64,000 bases of DNA from Maratus speciosus (GCA_963932465.1 OZ010799.1:284156083-284220082); one strand, 5' to 3'; shown: positions 21,834-34,460, counted from the first letter of the stretch. Numbers and translations are program-made. Notes: generated by a model from the sequence alone, not told the origin.

Positions 21834-23355
21834 TCCTTCTATATATATAAAAAAAAGTTTTGATTTGGAAATGGACCAATAAAAATCTGCGTAGATATTC
21901 CGGGTAGATCGGCATCCAATTTGAATTCTTAGGCATGGCCTTTCATCGTTAATATTAAAAACACTGTTGCATACAAAAATATGAAAATCGGTGGTATTAT
22001 AGAGAAATGTTTGATAAACACGCTGATGCAGACAGTTTTCAAATCGAAAAATTATTTTAAGAGATATTTAATGCTAAAGTTGGACAAAATCGTTCCATTA
22101 AAAAAGTTTTATTGGAGCAAAAACTATACATGATAATTTAATCATTTTTATATCATTTTATACGTTATAAGTTCCCGGTGTGCAGATTGCATTTATTTTT
22201 CTTATTTGACTCATTTTTTGAGGTTTTATTTCAATTTTAAATTCAAATTTTCAGCATTTCGAGAGATATTTTTAAAAAATTTTAGAAAATGTTATTAATT
22301 TAAACTGTTGCCAGTTGGATAAACAGTGCAAACAATAATGTTTACTTCAAATTAAAAATTTATTTACACGTGACTATTACAAACCGAAAAAAAAACTTTA
22401 AAATTAGAATTAAATGATTACATGTTAAAAGCAGGAAAATTATGCCATAAGAACCATAGGCACAGATGTCATATACGCCCCATATTAGCGGAATTTTTTT
22501 CTCCGACGCTAATTTGGCGAAAACATCAGTAGCATAAATAACAACATCCGGGTTACCATATCAAGCAAAATAACGACACTTTCGCACCAGTTAAGTACCC
22601 GTTGCGTATATGAAATTGGCGTCAGAAAAAAATCGCGCCAATATGGGCCGTATATGACATCTGTGCCGAACCATATTTACACTTGAATTTCAAAAGAGAA
22701 ACAAAATCTTAAAAAAAAAAAAAATCATTATTATGCGTTAAAACTTGTAGTTTGAGAAAATTACGTCATATTTAAAATGGCAAAAAAAAAAAAAAAAAAA
22801 AAGCAAAACAATTTAAATTGAAAAATATATTTGCGCGAGATATTTTGAGATAATCTTTTCAACTATTATCGTGAATTCGAAGACAGGGCAAATAATATTT
22901 CCTTCTAACAACAAAAGTATTTTCACGTGAATAAGAGAAATAAAACTCTGATGTAAATTATGTCAGATTTGAAACGATACATTTAAAATTAATTATTTAA
23001 AAGAACTATCTTATAGCGCTGTTAAAAAAATACCGGGAGACAATAACACTGTTTACTTAATTCATTTTACATTAGCTTATTTTCAAATGTTTAACTATTT
23101 TTTTAAATTAAATACGAAAACAGCCGTTGTATCTCTTAACAGCAGCAGATTTGGCCTTAAAAATCCCCAATCCAAGGAAAACGAATGGAAACCCGTTTAC
23201 AGAGAGATCGCTACTGTTTCTTTTCTTTTTTCTTTTTTTCTTTTTTATTTTAATTCAATATTTTTAAAGCCGATCAAATTAGCCTGCTTTTTGGATTTTG
23301 GTGTGCCTGAACGGGGGGTTGGCGAGCGCAGCTCGTAGGGGGCAGAGCCCCCTAG
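21834..23355 (+). mobile_element. Non-autonomous Helitron, 1522 bp
   Basis: Begins TCCTTCTATATATATAAAA and ends with a hairpin (AGGGGGC / GCCCCCT around AGA, 23337-23353) leading into CTAG, followed by host T. These are canonical Helitron ends (5' TC, 3' CTRR with a hairpin just upstream). A second small hairpin (GAGC-GCA-GCTC) precedes it. The host site in segment copy 1 is gcggtgttattaaataa; here gcggtgtt plus one base precedes and ttaaataa follows, so insertion was between A and T with the A now read as G. No Rep/helicase frame is present, so the element depends on an autonomous relative. Confidence 0.88.
22459..22667. mobile_element. 209-bp MITE nested in the Helitron, 8-bp TSD
   Basis: Starts ggcacagatgtcatatacg and ends with its inverted complement; about 32 bp pair with two mismatches, and weaker pairing continues inward. 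It is flanked by a perfect direct repeat GAACCATA at 22451-22458 and 22668-22675. An 8-bp duplication is typical of hAT and P-type elements. It must be younger than the Helitron that carries it. Confidence 0.85.
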
Positions 23356-24545
23356 TTAAATAAATAAACAAATGCAAAGAATAAAACATGCATGGCTTTT
23401 CGCTTGTTTTTATTGACTGAATACGTATGAAGAAAAATACAACATGACAAACATAGTAAAATTATCTTAAGTGAGCAAGGTTTTCTCAAGTAATCATATC
23501 TATATTACATTTTTGCTCCAATATTTAAAAAATACATTTTTTAATATTGTTGTTATAATAAGTTGGAATTTAACCAATATTGTGCAAGTATTGTAGTATT
23601 TTAAATATATTACAAAGAAGGTTTATGTAAATATTCATGCCGAGAATATACAACAAATAATAAAACATGCATGATTTCTCTCTTGTTTTTATTGACATAA
23701 ATACGCATAAAGAAAAGTAAACATTACAAACTTAGTAAAATTATCCTAAGTGAGCAAGGTTTTCACAAGTATTCATATCCGTAAAATACTCTCTTGCTCC
23801 TGGACATTCGCCAGAAGTCATTTTTTATTTGTATTGAAGACTGCTGGATCTTGGAAATAGAAACTCGTGTTGAAGTTTTGTTACGTTCTTATCTGTTTTA
23901 GGGAAATAAAAGTTCTGCCTTCTCAAGATATTTAAGTTTCGCTTTTTTTCTGACGTTTCGATTTTCTATCACTTAGCTGTCCTGTGACTTTTACAGTGTT
24001 ATCTATAAAATTTTTCTTTAAAAACTATTTCAGTTTCGAGAAAAGAAATGCATTCTATCATCACTTACATTTAAGTCAGTTTTTAAATTGCTTTTGATAA
24101 ATATAAATGTAAAATAAAAAATTACAAACATGGATTTTTATTCAATTTTATGTGTGTTAAAATTTTGATTTTCACAGTAGTGTTTTCTTTTAGAAAGTAG
24201 TTTTTATCTTTAAACGTTTAAGTTTATATAATGCCTTAGTATGCACGAGTTCCGTAGTGTTTAAGCAGTGATATTTTTTCAACAATTGGTTTTTCGAAAC
24301 AAATGATTCCAAATCTGGAGCCAAGTAAAAATTTTAAGAAGGTTATATAGCATCTGGTTCTGATGTGTATATTTTAAAAATCAAAATCAAAATGAGCATA
24401 AAGATTAGCTGATGACCGTAAAGAAGGAAAAGCCTATGAATAAATAAATAATGACTAAATATCAGGTATAGTAATTAAAAAAGTCATTTCATTTTATAAT
24501 ATTTTCTTAGATTTATATCTTTTAGCGGCAAACGTAATGCATAAA
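23356..24545 (+). repeat. Host 1.2-kb segment, copy 3
   Basis: Follows the same order as copies 1 and 2 (ttaaataaataaacaaatg, catgcatgg, gctcctggacattcgcc, gaaactcgtgttgaag, tcaaaatgagcataaagatt, gcctatgaataaat) without the Helentron-like or TIR insertions. It supplies the empty site for the 16013-16178 element. Confidence 0.75.
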
Positions 24546-26610
24546 TTAAATTCCTTATATAATAGGTAACTTTATTATATTGTATAGAAATTCAAAAAAT
24601 CAAACTATTATTTTAAAAGTCTTGGTTAAAAGTTATTTTATATTTATGCTTTTAGTAAACTATTTTATGTTTTTAAAAATATTTTTTATTTTACTTTTTT
24701 ATAACACTATATTATTGTTATAAACGCGTTCGTGGTACTGCAAAATCCACTTTATTGCCTTTCGTTAATTGTTTCCTTCTTTCTTTGGCGGAAACATACT
24801 TTTTTGTAAACCTGCTGTTATAATATTCTTTATAATGTAGAACAAATATGCAAACTGCAAATAATATGAATTAATTTTCAGACTAGAGTGTGGGGAAGCA
24901 TTTAGACTTTAGAGATATTTAAGTTGAACATGGACTAAAATATCGTGGAAAATATCATTCTTGACTTATTTCACAAAATATCAATTTTGATGTAATGCAA
25001 AATGCATAGTTGTCATCTTTTATCCTTTTTGGTTAGTACTGTTTTTGAATGGTAATTTTCGTCTTCTTTAATCTTTTAATTTCATCATTTAAATACCATA
25101 ATCTGTATCCGAAGTAGTGATAATAAAAATGGTAAAAGTTAGCAGCTATCCAAAATATTCGTCAACACAAACAGAATCTAAAAGACAATCCCCCTTAAGA
25201 TAGTTTTTAATATCGAGAATTTGTAAATCAAGCTAAGAAGTTTACGATTCAATAACAGTTGAATTTTATTTTGCTGACATATGATGTTATCTAAATGTAT
25301 CTTTACTACATCAAAATATGGTCCTATAATTTATTTCCTTTCATGTAAAATTCCTTTAGTTAGCTATTTTTGAATCAATCTATATATTATGCTAAAGTAA
25401 TCTGATAGAAACTATAAAAGTCTGATAAGCTATGCGACATGTAACTTTAACTCTTGTGCAATTTTTAATATATCGAAAAATGCAATCCAATAATTTTCAA
25501 CGACAAAAATAATCGATACATATATTTGAGATATTTAACATTTTACAGAACATCATGAGTTAATACAATAAACTTTTATTTGTTTTCTACAAATCCATCT
25601 AAAGAAATACTATGTTAAATTTATAGGAATATCTGATAAAATTCTGTTTCTAATGATCGATTTGAATCACTGTAATACTGAAATTTTCAAGCCAATTTAA
25701 GCTGTAATGTCGTTTTATATATATGTGGTAGAATTTTATTCTATATCTGGTTTCAAGAAATAAAGGATATTTGTATAAAAGCGGATGCTACACAGTAATG
25801 GATAAGAAATATAGTATTATCTATTACTTAACTAGAGGAAGTGAGGAAATAACGTAAAACATCGCATCGATCACCATTATTACTGCGAGACGGTAAATGG
25901 AACTCACCATGTGGTTTTGTTGTTAGAAGTACAATTGACTTCCTTTTGTTTCGGATTGATGCATTATGTCTTCAAGTTGAATTGTTGATATGAGATAAAG
26001 TATTAGTCAATCTCTTGTAGATAAATTTTATAGATGAATAGTGTTAAAATATTTTCATAATACGCATTTGTAAAGTAGAACACCGCATTTTACTAACATA
26101 TGTTAATTTTCAGCATTTTCTCATCTTTTTATTACATTTTGATTTCATATCAATTAATTTAGTTTGTAAGTGATTTTGTTATCATCTTGTCTCATAGTAT
26201 TTTTTGCAAGGAATTTCCATAATAACTGAAGTAAAAAAATATATTTAAATGCAACTTGTTATTAGTATACATCTCACTAAAATTATACAGCCGTAATTTT
26301 TTAATGTTAATTACAATATATGTGGGGGAAAGCTACGGTAATTCTATGTGAAAATGTATGTCACAGTTTCATAAATGTGCAAAATATAAATTGTAGAGAA
26401 AAACATTTTATAGAGAATTTTAAGGGAATAAAGTAATTTTAATTTCGTCCTGATTATAAGGACGTGTGAATTTAATCGCATTCTTAAAAAAAAATTAATG
26501 TCTTCTTTAAACTAGATTTATCCTAATTAGAAGAAATAACGTTCGACAAAATAATGCTCTTTGAAAATCGAATCCGCAGCGTTCGTCTTATGTGTTCTGA
26601 GTATTAGGTA
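24546..26610 (+). repeat. AT-rich DNA leading into the diverged macro-array
   Basis: No gene. From about 25570 the sequence matches the unit of the long macro-array: aaataaaggatatttgtataaaag, then gaaatatagtatta, then ccattattactgcgagacgg and tgttagaagtacaattgact at 25921. Upstream of that, no repeat was recognised. Confidence 0.5.
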
Positions 26611-27667
26611 CAGTCGTGGAAAAAAAAAGTAAACACCCCCTACTAACTTCTCAACAAATTATCGTAGAAGAAAGTTACTGGTACCGAATGATTGGAAATA
26701 GAGTCTACTTTTAAATTATGTATATAAAATTTGCTTAGGGGGCCATCTACATATTAAAACGAACCATAACTTTGTTTTTTTCAATAGCAGTACACAATTC
26801 TGACAGCATAAATGAACTCTACACCTTTCAATTAGCCTATAAACAAATTTTTATGCAATTCGTGCCATAAGTTTCCGAGAAATTAATTATTTTAAAATGA
26901 GCGTATTTTAAGGGTTGTATCCAAATTGAAGTTCCGAACTCGATTGTTAACCGAGAGAGCCGCCTTCTTGATCAAGGCACGTTTAAGCCTCAATGAAACC
27001 TGTTTGATTACAGGATAGCAGAATAAATTAAAAAAATTTACTCACTGCTATCATAGACGGCCCCTTAAACCATCATTTTGCCGTTTTTTAAGCATAATTT
27101 AAAAACTACTTGGAAGAAAAATGTGAAATTTGGGATTTCCATTAAGCAGGACTTAATAAATCTAAATTCATCAAAAAAATTGTAGGTTGCAATTCATAAT
27201 TTTTTCGAATATTAATTTCATAATTCATAATTCATATCATAAAATTATAAAAATTGCAAATTCAACGTATTTATGTTTGGGTATATTAGTATTAGTGCTA
27301 CACAAAAAAATAGCTCATTAGGAACATAATTTCAGGAGATATAAATAAAAATATGAAAATGTAATTTAACATTAGGAGTACTAAATTTTGAATGTCTATA
27401 ATTCAAAAACTTATCATGTGAATGACTTGAAATTTGGTTTCTAGGCATATTTTGAACCGAAGATTTGAAATATATCGTTAAATTTGGGTACTGCCATAAA
27501 AAAATGAAGTTTGGAATCGTTTTAATATATATATGGCCCCCTTAGCAAATTTTATACACACCATTTAAAAGTAGACTTTATTTCCAATCGTCCGTTACCA
27601 GTAACTTTCGTCTACGATAATTTGTTGAGAAGTTAGTAGGGGGTGTTTACTTTTTTTTCCACGACTG
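26611..27667 (+). mobile_element. Tc1/mariner-like non-autonomous element, copy 1
   Basis: A 1057-bp element flanked by TA on each side, with very long TIRs of about 150 bp beginning cagtcgtggaaaaaaaa and continuing gtaaacaccccctactaact. TA duplication and a cagt-start TIR point to the Tc1/mariner/pogo group. The interior has no open transposase frame. A shorter copy lies inverted at 48638-49586. Confidence 0.85.
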
Positions 27668-28110
27668 TACATCCTTTAAAAATTTTTGATGTTTCTAATT
27701 TATAGAAATAAGTTTTCAAAATTTTACGGTGTGTGGTCAGCATCACAAAGAAAGTGATCAGTGTTTAGAAGAAGGAAAAAGAACATCAGACGTTCGCTCG
27801 CAGAAGTATGATTGTCATGGAATGATTAATAAAAAAAATAAATCGCAAAATACGAAATCTATTTGACACTTTCCCTCTCAAATTCACATGTATTAAGAAG
27901 AATTCAAGAATTTGAAATTTGGTTTTAAGACAATATCACGGTTGTAAACAAAATTACTTGAGAAAGTTTATGGATGATGAATTTCATTTCTGAGAACAAA
28001 AAATTAGTTGTCATCAAATGAAATTGTAATACTTCCTCAAAATAAAATAGCTGGTAAGAAGAATTGTCAGATGCTTCAAGATTATGATTCTTTAAATATA
28101 TATGAGGATA
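27668..28110. other. AT-rich DNA between repeats
   Basis: Nothing supported; possibly part of the macro-array but too diverged to align by eye. Confidence 0.4.
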
Positions 28111-28114
28111 AATG

Positions 28115-29217
28115 CCTAAAATAGTAAAAAAATGGGGTAATTTAATAAAAAAAACATTTTACATTTAATTTTTCAAAACACTTAGTATAAGAAAACTGTA
28201 AATAAGATAACGCTGCTAAACAAATTGCAAGTAACTCAATTTCTTTTCAGATTTGAGACTAGCCAACCATGAATAATACAAGAATTTATAATATTTTGAT
28301 TTCAACAAAACAACAGAACAACAAATTTTCTCAAACCCCATTTCAGGATTACGGAAATAATAGGCTCGAAGTAGCAGGAGTCGTTCGGTAAAAAATGGGG
28401 TAATAGAATAAAAAAAAAAAAAAAAAAAAAAATTACATTTAATTTTTCAAAATACTTAGTATAAGAAAACTGTAAATAAGATAACGCTGCTAAACAAATC
28501 GCAAGTAACTCAATTTCTTTTCAGATTTGAGACTAGCCAAACATGAATAATACAAGAATTTATAATATTTTGATTTCAACAAAACAACAGATAATTTTTT
28601 TTTTTCTCAAACCCCATTTCAGGATTACGGAAATAATAGGCTCGAAGTAGCGGGAGTCGTTCGGTAAAAAATGGGGTAATAGAATTAAAAAAAAAAAAAA
28701 ACATTTTACATTTTATTTTTCAAAATACTTAGTATAAGAAAACTGTAAATAAGATAACGCTGCTAAACAAATCGCAAGTAACTCAATTTCTTTTTAGATT
28801 TGAGACTAGCCAACCATGAATAATACAAGAATTTATAATATTTTGATTTCAACAAAACAACAGAACAACAAATTTTCCCAAACTCCATTTCAGGATTACG
28901 GAAATAATAGGCTCGAAGTAGCAGGAGTCGTTCGGTAAAAAATGGGGTAATAGAATTAAAAAAAAAAATTACATTTAATTTTTCAAAATACTTAGTATAA
29001 GAAAACTGTAAATAAGATAACGCTGCTAAACAAATCGCAAGTAACTCAATTTCTTTTCAGATGTGAGACTAGCCAAACATGAATAATACAAGAATTTATA
29101 ATGTTTTGATTTCAACAAAACAACAGATAATTTTTTTTTTCTCAAACCCCATTTCAGGATTACGGAAATAATAGGCTCGAAGTAGCGGGAGTCGTTCGGT
29201 AAAAAATGGGGTAATAG

Positions 29218-29254
<37 letters not shown>

Positions 29255-29490
29255 ATTTTACATTTTATTTTTCAAAATACTTAGTATAAGAAAACTGTAA
29301 ATAAGATAACGCTGCTAAACAAATCGCAAGTAACTCAATTTCTTTTCAGATTTGAGACTAGCCAACCATGAATAATACAAGAATTTATAATATTTTGATT
29401 TCAACAAAACAACAGAACAACAAATTTTCCCAAACCCCATTTCAGGATTACGGAAATCATAGGATCGAAGTAGCAGGAGTCGTTCGGTAG
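28115..29490 (+). repeat. 275-bp satellite, five units with dimeric pattern
   Basis: The landmark cgctgctaaac occurs at 28211, 28485, 28758, 29021 and 29310; spacing varies mostly through poly-A length. Units are very similar. Units 1, 3 and 5 share caacagaacaacaaatttt, gccaaccatg and agcaggag; units 2 and 4 share caacagataatttttt, gccaaacatg and agcgggag. Each unit has ttcttttcag or ttctttttag before a short ATG-containing stretch, and ttcggtaaaaaatgg after it, resembling acceptor and donor sites. In odd units the ATG frame is open across the block; in even units it is not. Confidence 0.88.
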
Positions 29491-29775
29491 CCTTAAGCCA
29501 TCCCTTTCCTCTTTTCAGTGTGTTTAATTTGAGTAATTTCCCTTTTAAATTTGTCCAGTTTCAATGTTTGATTTTTTTTTCAACGTTGCTTTCGCTAGAA
29601 TGACTTTTACTCGAGACGTGGCTGGGGACCTATGAACCTTGCTTCCGCAAAAGAGTCGGACTAGAATAGAAGAATAATGGGCTGCGGACGAAGAGGGGCC
29701 GCTCGCCGCGGCGGTAAAAATGCCTAACCGTACAAAATTGCCCGAAAAGTAGTTATTTGTCATTATCTTAAAAGA
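29491..29775. other. CpG-rich island, possible exon or promoter
   Basis: 29580-29740 has many CpG dinucleotides (ctcgagacg, agtcggac, ctgcggacgaag, ccgctcgccgcggcgg), in sharp contrast to the AT-rich flanks. It is preceded by an acceptor-like cctcttttcag and contains a gcggcg/gtaaaa donor-like site. The minus-strand open frame (29545-29763) has no recognisable domain. Candidate 5' exon or promoter of an unseen gene, or a GC-rich repeat fragment. Confidence 0.3.
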
Positions 29776-32762
29776 AGATTAAAATAAGATTATCTTTAAG
29801 GTCATTTGCTATTTAATATTTTTTATTTAGAGCATTTGCCCATTATATTTTCCTAGTTTTTATATTTTATCGTTTATTTATTTATTTTCACTTTTGCTTG
29901 AAATAATTTTGCTTTTTTATGCCATATTCTTGAACGATATTTTATTTTCTACAACTTATTTCTTTTATTTTATGGGTGTTTTTAAAGATAAGTATATTCA
30001 TTTATCATCAATTTTATTTTCGACAACTACGTTCTTATGCAAGCATTTTATTTCTATTTATAACATTATTTTCTTAATATTTCGTTTTAAGTTTTGTAAA
30101 CAAAATAAAAATTTTCAAATATTCAAATATTAAAATACATCCTTTGTTATAAGTGAACGAAAGAATATTAAAAGATAGGTATAAACGAGAAATCTTTTAA
30201 ATGTCCGAAAACACAGCACAAAAAATCGGGACACTTCTTTAATACAAAATTCTAAAAGGTTGATTATTTTAATCAATAGTATTTGTTTGCTTAGTTCAAT
30301 TTTTATTACTTTCCAATAATCCTATTCAAAAAATATCGTATTAAGATTTTATTGAAATTCTTCAAATTTCTATTTGAAAATAAGATATCGTTTTCTTCAA
30401 TTTCGAAATGTCCCTCGAAAATTCTATAATAATCTAATTTTATATACCCTGAAACTTATTCCATAACTAGTTTCAATTAATACAATATATTTGAATCGAA
30501 TGAAAAGCTATAGACTACTAGTAAAGCGATATGTTTACCTGAAGTAAGAAGGAACTTTGGAATGTTATTTAAGAATATAACTGACTGACGTTTGAAAGTA
30601 ACGCACTTTTGTGGGTCTAAGATTTTCCATAAGACAAAGAATTAATACTGTCACGTGTTTCTCTGTTAACGTCACAATGGATATATCTTTGTTTCGTATT
30701 GATACATTGAATTTTGCATTAAAAGAGAATTATCAAATTTTTCATTTGCCTATATCCATTTCGACGTATTACAAAATAACCATTAATTTATAATAAAATG
30801 ATGAAAAGTTAACTTTAAGATAATTTTATATTGAATATTTTAAAACTGAACTATGACGTTTAGTAACTACCTCGTATTCCGTAGTATTTATATTTATTTT
30901 AAGCTCTCACAGAAATTATTTCATATAAATATCGCATTGCTACATCGTAATCTGTTTCCGACATTTATTGCCAATTTTACTTTTATTGCTGTTGTATCAG
31001 TTTGAAACAGCATTTTAAAATGCTTAAATTAATAGTTATTGCATATTTTAAATTGTATAGAAAATTTATTATATCAGTAATCACAATTCTATAGTTATAA
31101 ATATTGTTTCTTAAATGCGTAGATTTAAGATATTTCTATAAATAATGTTTCATATCACGATAAAGTTTTATTCGTTTCCTATATATTAATTTAAAGAAAC
31201 ACTATGTGAAATTTCTAAAATTGTCTTTCAAATTTACAAATAAATTCTCATTATATTGAAACTTTCCGAGCGATTTGTGATGCAATCTTTCTATATACCT
31301 CTTATAGGAATTTGCTTCATTCTGTTGCCAAGAAATAAAGCATAGTTGTATCAAATGGGATACGTACAATAATGATAAAGAAATATAGTATACTCTGTCA
31401 CTTAAGTAGAGGTAGAAATAAGCTAAAGTAATGCAACATATCGATTCTCATTACCTCTGTACAGAGATCAATTGTTCTTGCCACATACGTCTTTTGTTAG
31501 AAGCACAATTAACTTTCTCTTGTTTCGTATTGATACAGTATGTCTTGGATGAGAACTGATGATCACTTCTGGTTATATATATTTTATCTGGTTATATATA
31601 CTTAGCTAATGAAATCTCCCATATTAACTTTCCTGAAGCAAAAATTATAGTTCCGTGCAATAACCCCTTTGTGAGTAAAATTAGAGAATCAGTTGAAATC
31701 ATTGTACGTGAAGATAAATCTTGTAACGATAATATATCCTATAATATCCCAAAAATCTGGCACAATATCATAAAGTCATAATTCTATATTTAATTACAAT
31801 ATTTCAGCTTAAACTTATATTATGTTGCCAAAACTTGAATGAAAACTCAGTTGAACATGGTTTTGTCCCTCATGTGTGGCACGTGTGGCTTCTTAAATCG
31901 ACCTTTTGATTCATTTGATCTCAGTTCCTTAATAATTATTTATTTTCACTAGATGGCAAAACTACATTTTTGTATTCAAATCATTGGTCAAGTTTCGACT
32001 AATTATCTCTTGCACAGGAAGCTTTCGTCTCTGAACTTTGAGCCATTTTACCATCAAATTTTCCTGAAGACGGTTGTAGAAACAGCTCGAAACGCAGAAG
32101 TTAACTTTTAGCTTATTAAAGTTCGTGTTTTGTGTACCATTAAGCAAGATTTTGTCTTTATTGATAACATATCCTTCATTCTTTTTAAAAGAAATATTAA
32201 ACTTATCGAGACTTACCGTTAGGATAATATGATAATCAGCATTTGCAAAATCGAACTGCGCAGTTTAATAATTTATGCTAATTTTGCATATTTTATTGAT
32301 ATTCTGATAAATACAACAAATCGATCCTCATTATTTTAGTAAGAGACTAAATCGTTCTCGACCGATACTTATTTTCTAGAAGAACAATTAACTTCCTCTT
32401 GTTTGGTATTAAAACATTAGATGCTACAGGATAACTGATGATTACACCTGGTCATATCCATTTTATGTGATATAATTATCCTTCATTCTCTTGAAAGGAA
32501 ATGCTAGAGAGGCTTATCGTAAAGATATTTTGATAATTTAACATTTGTAAAATCGAGCTGCGGTGTTTAATAATTTATACTATCGTTGTATATTATAGTT
32601 ATATTTTGATAAATGCAATATATCGATCCTTATTATTTATGCAAGAAGTTAACTTATTTTGCCACAAGTATAGGAACATAATTAATTTTCTGTTATTTGG
32701 ATTGATGCATTATGTCTTAGACGAGAACTGATAATTACTTCTGGCTATATCCAATTTAATGT
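29776..32762 (+). repeat. Macro-array units, no gene
   Basis: Very AT-rich. A unit is clear at 31160-31560 (gttttattcgtttcctatat, aagaaataaagcatagttg, gaaatatagtatactc, tgttagaagcacaattaact) and another at 32375-32620. Open frames at 29894-30133 and 30611-30793 are chance or derive from the repeat. Confidence 0.5.
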
Positions 32763-32770
32763 GATATAAT

Positions 32771-33348
32771 CAGGGTTCTCGCTGCCGCTTGCCTTTGCGA
32801 CAAAATGCTTCATTTGGTGGGTAAACAAACAATATCACTATCTATGCGCTGGAGTCGCACCGGTAAAAGCACAAACATAATTACTCACATTAAGCGGTAA
32901 ATACAGCAAAGTTTTGCTAGAATGCGGCGTTTAAATTTGCCATTACCATACTATTTATTAATTGCATGCAAAGTATCATTGGCCAGTCAATTTTTTCTAT
33001 CAGTTAGAGTCGAAATCTCATAGCAGCTTTTAGTGTATATTTTCACAGCGATAAATTGAAGGTCGCTGTTTTGAATTTTTATTTAGACTGTTTAAAGAAT
33101 GTCTGAACCATTTACCCATTTAGAAGACATTTAGAATGTACTTATTTTCAATAATTTCTGTAGCAGATAACTGAATTTGCATTTTATAAGCAATTACAAA
33201 AAATAAGGTTATTTTAGAACATATTCGGAAAATAGGTATCAGTGTTCACGTAGAATCTATTTTGCTAACATATTTTTCATTTGCCTACAGTTTTTTATTT
33301 CTTATTCGCCAAATCGCTAATGTTAGTCAAAATCCAGCGAGAACACTG
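32771..33348 (+). mobile_element. hAT-like non-autonomous element with 8-bp TSD
   Basis: A 578-bp element with ends cagggttctcgctg and cagcgagaacactg. It is flanked by a perfect 8-bp direct repeat GATATAAT (32763-32770 and 33349-33356). The neighbouring macro-array unit near 32470 reads uninterrupted (gtgatataattatccttc), an empty site. CAGGG-type ends and an 8-bp duplication are hAT features. No transposase frame. Confidence 0.87.
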
Positions 33349-33356
33349 GATATAAT

Positions 33357-34015
33357 ATATCTTCATTTCTCTTGAAAGGAAATGCTAAATAGACTTATCA
33401 TTAAAATAATTTCATAACCAACATTTGTAAAACAGAACTACGCTGATTAATAATTTATTTTAAATTTGTAAATTTTCTTAATATCCAGATAAATTCATGT
33501 TTTCAAGTTATATGAATTTTCCGATAAGAAAAGACAAACCCATAAGTTTCGTTAATCTTGGCACTTATCCACCACTATTTCCGAATAGAAATTTTCAACT
33601 TATTTAGGACAGAAAATGTATGTTTGATTAGGACGACAATTTCTAATCGAAAATATTGGTAGTATTTGCTGCGGTCTATTCCTCACGTACTTATCCCTTA
33701 ATCTCAGACTGATATCATTTCTTCATCTACATTTCTCTTACAGTTATTTTTATACAAGTTACTTATTTAATTTATAACTGAAATCAGTTACAAATGCTTA
33801 TTTTTTTTGCTAATTGAAATGTATCTACATTATCGATTCAAATTCTTATGTTTGTAGTTTCTAAACTGTACTTTGAATTTGAATCATGTAATTTTTACAT
33901 GGATTAAAACGGTAACTGAATTAAAGTTAAGAAATGTTAAATGTGACCACATCACCTAAAAGGCTGGAATATAGACGATAACCTAATTTATTCCACTTCA
34001 GTTGATGAATGTATT
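33357..34015 (+). repeat. Macro-array unit continued, AT-rich
   Basis: Continues the unit broken by the hAT-like element (ttcatttctcttgaaaggaaatgctaaatag). The rest is AT-rich with no gene. Confidence 0.5.
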
Positions 34016-34019
34016 CCCT

Positions 34020-34460
34020 CAATCCTTTTGCGATACGGATTTTTATTTACTAAGCGAGTAAACGCTATCTATGCGCTATGAGTCACTATCTATGCGCTGG
34101 ATTCGCGCCGGTAAAAGCACAAACAAAATTTGTGTGTGTGTTTAAAATTGTCATTACCATACTATTTATTAGTTGTATGCAAAGTATCATTGGCCAGTCA
34201 ATTTTTTTCTATCAGTTAGAGTCGAAATCTCATAGCAGCTTTTAGTGTATATTTTCACAGCAGTAAATTGAAGATCGTTGTTTGAATTTTCATTTAGACT
34301 ATTAAAAGAATCTCTGAAACATTTACCCATTTTGAAGACATTAGATTGTACTTATTTTTAATAATTTCTGTAACAGATAACTGAATTTCCGTTTTATAAG
34401 CAATTACAAAAAAATAAGCTTATTTTAGAACATATTGGAAAAATAGGTATCAGTTGTTAC
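34020..34460 (+). mobile_element. Truncated second copy of the hAT-like element
   Basis: Matches the interior of 32771-33348 in the same orientation: actatctatgcgctgga, accggtaaaagcacaaac with one change, attggccagtcaattttt, atctcatagcagctttta and aaaataggtatcagt. A short internal duplication (ctatctatgcgct twice) and a gtgtgtgt tract are present. Both conserved ends are missing or eroded and no duplication is seen. Confidence 0.75.

Noticed and set aside
23087..23338. 83-codon frame at the 3' end of the Helitron
   Set aside because: Runs through low-complexity F/S-rich sequence into the GC-rich hairpin region; no Rep or helicase motif.
29026..29256. Minus-strand frame starting with a run of phenylalanines
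   Set aside because: Product of the poly-A tract and two satellite units.
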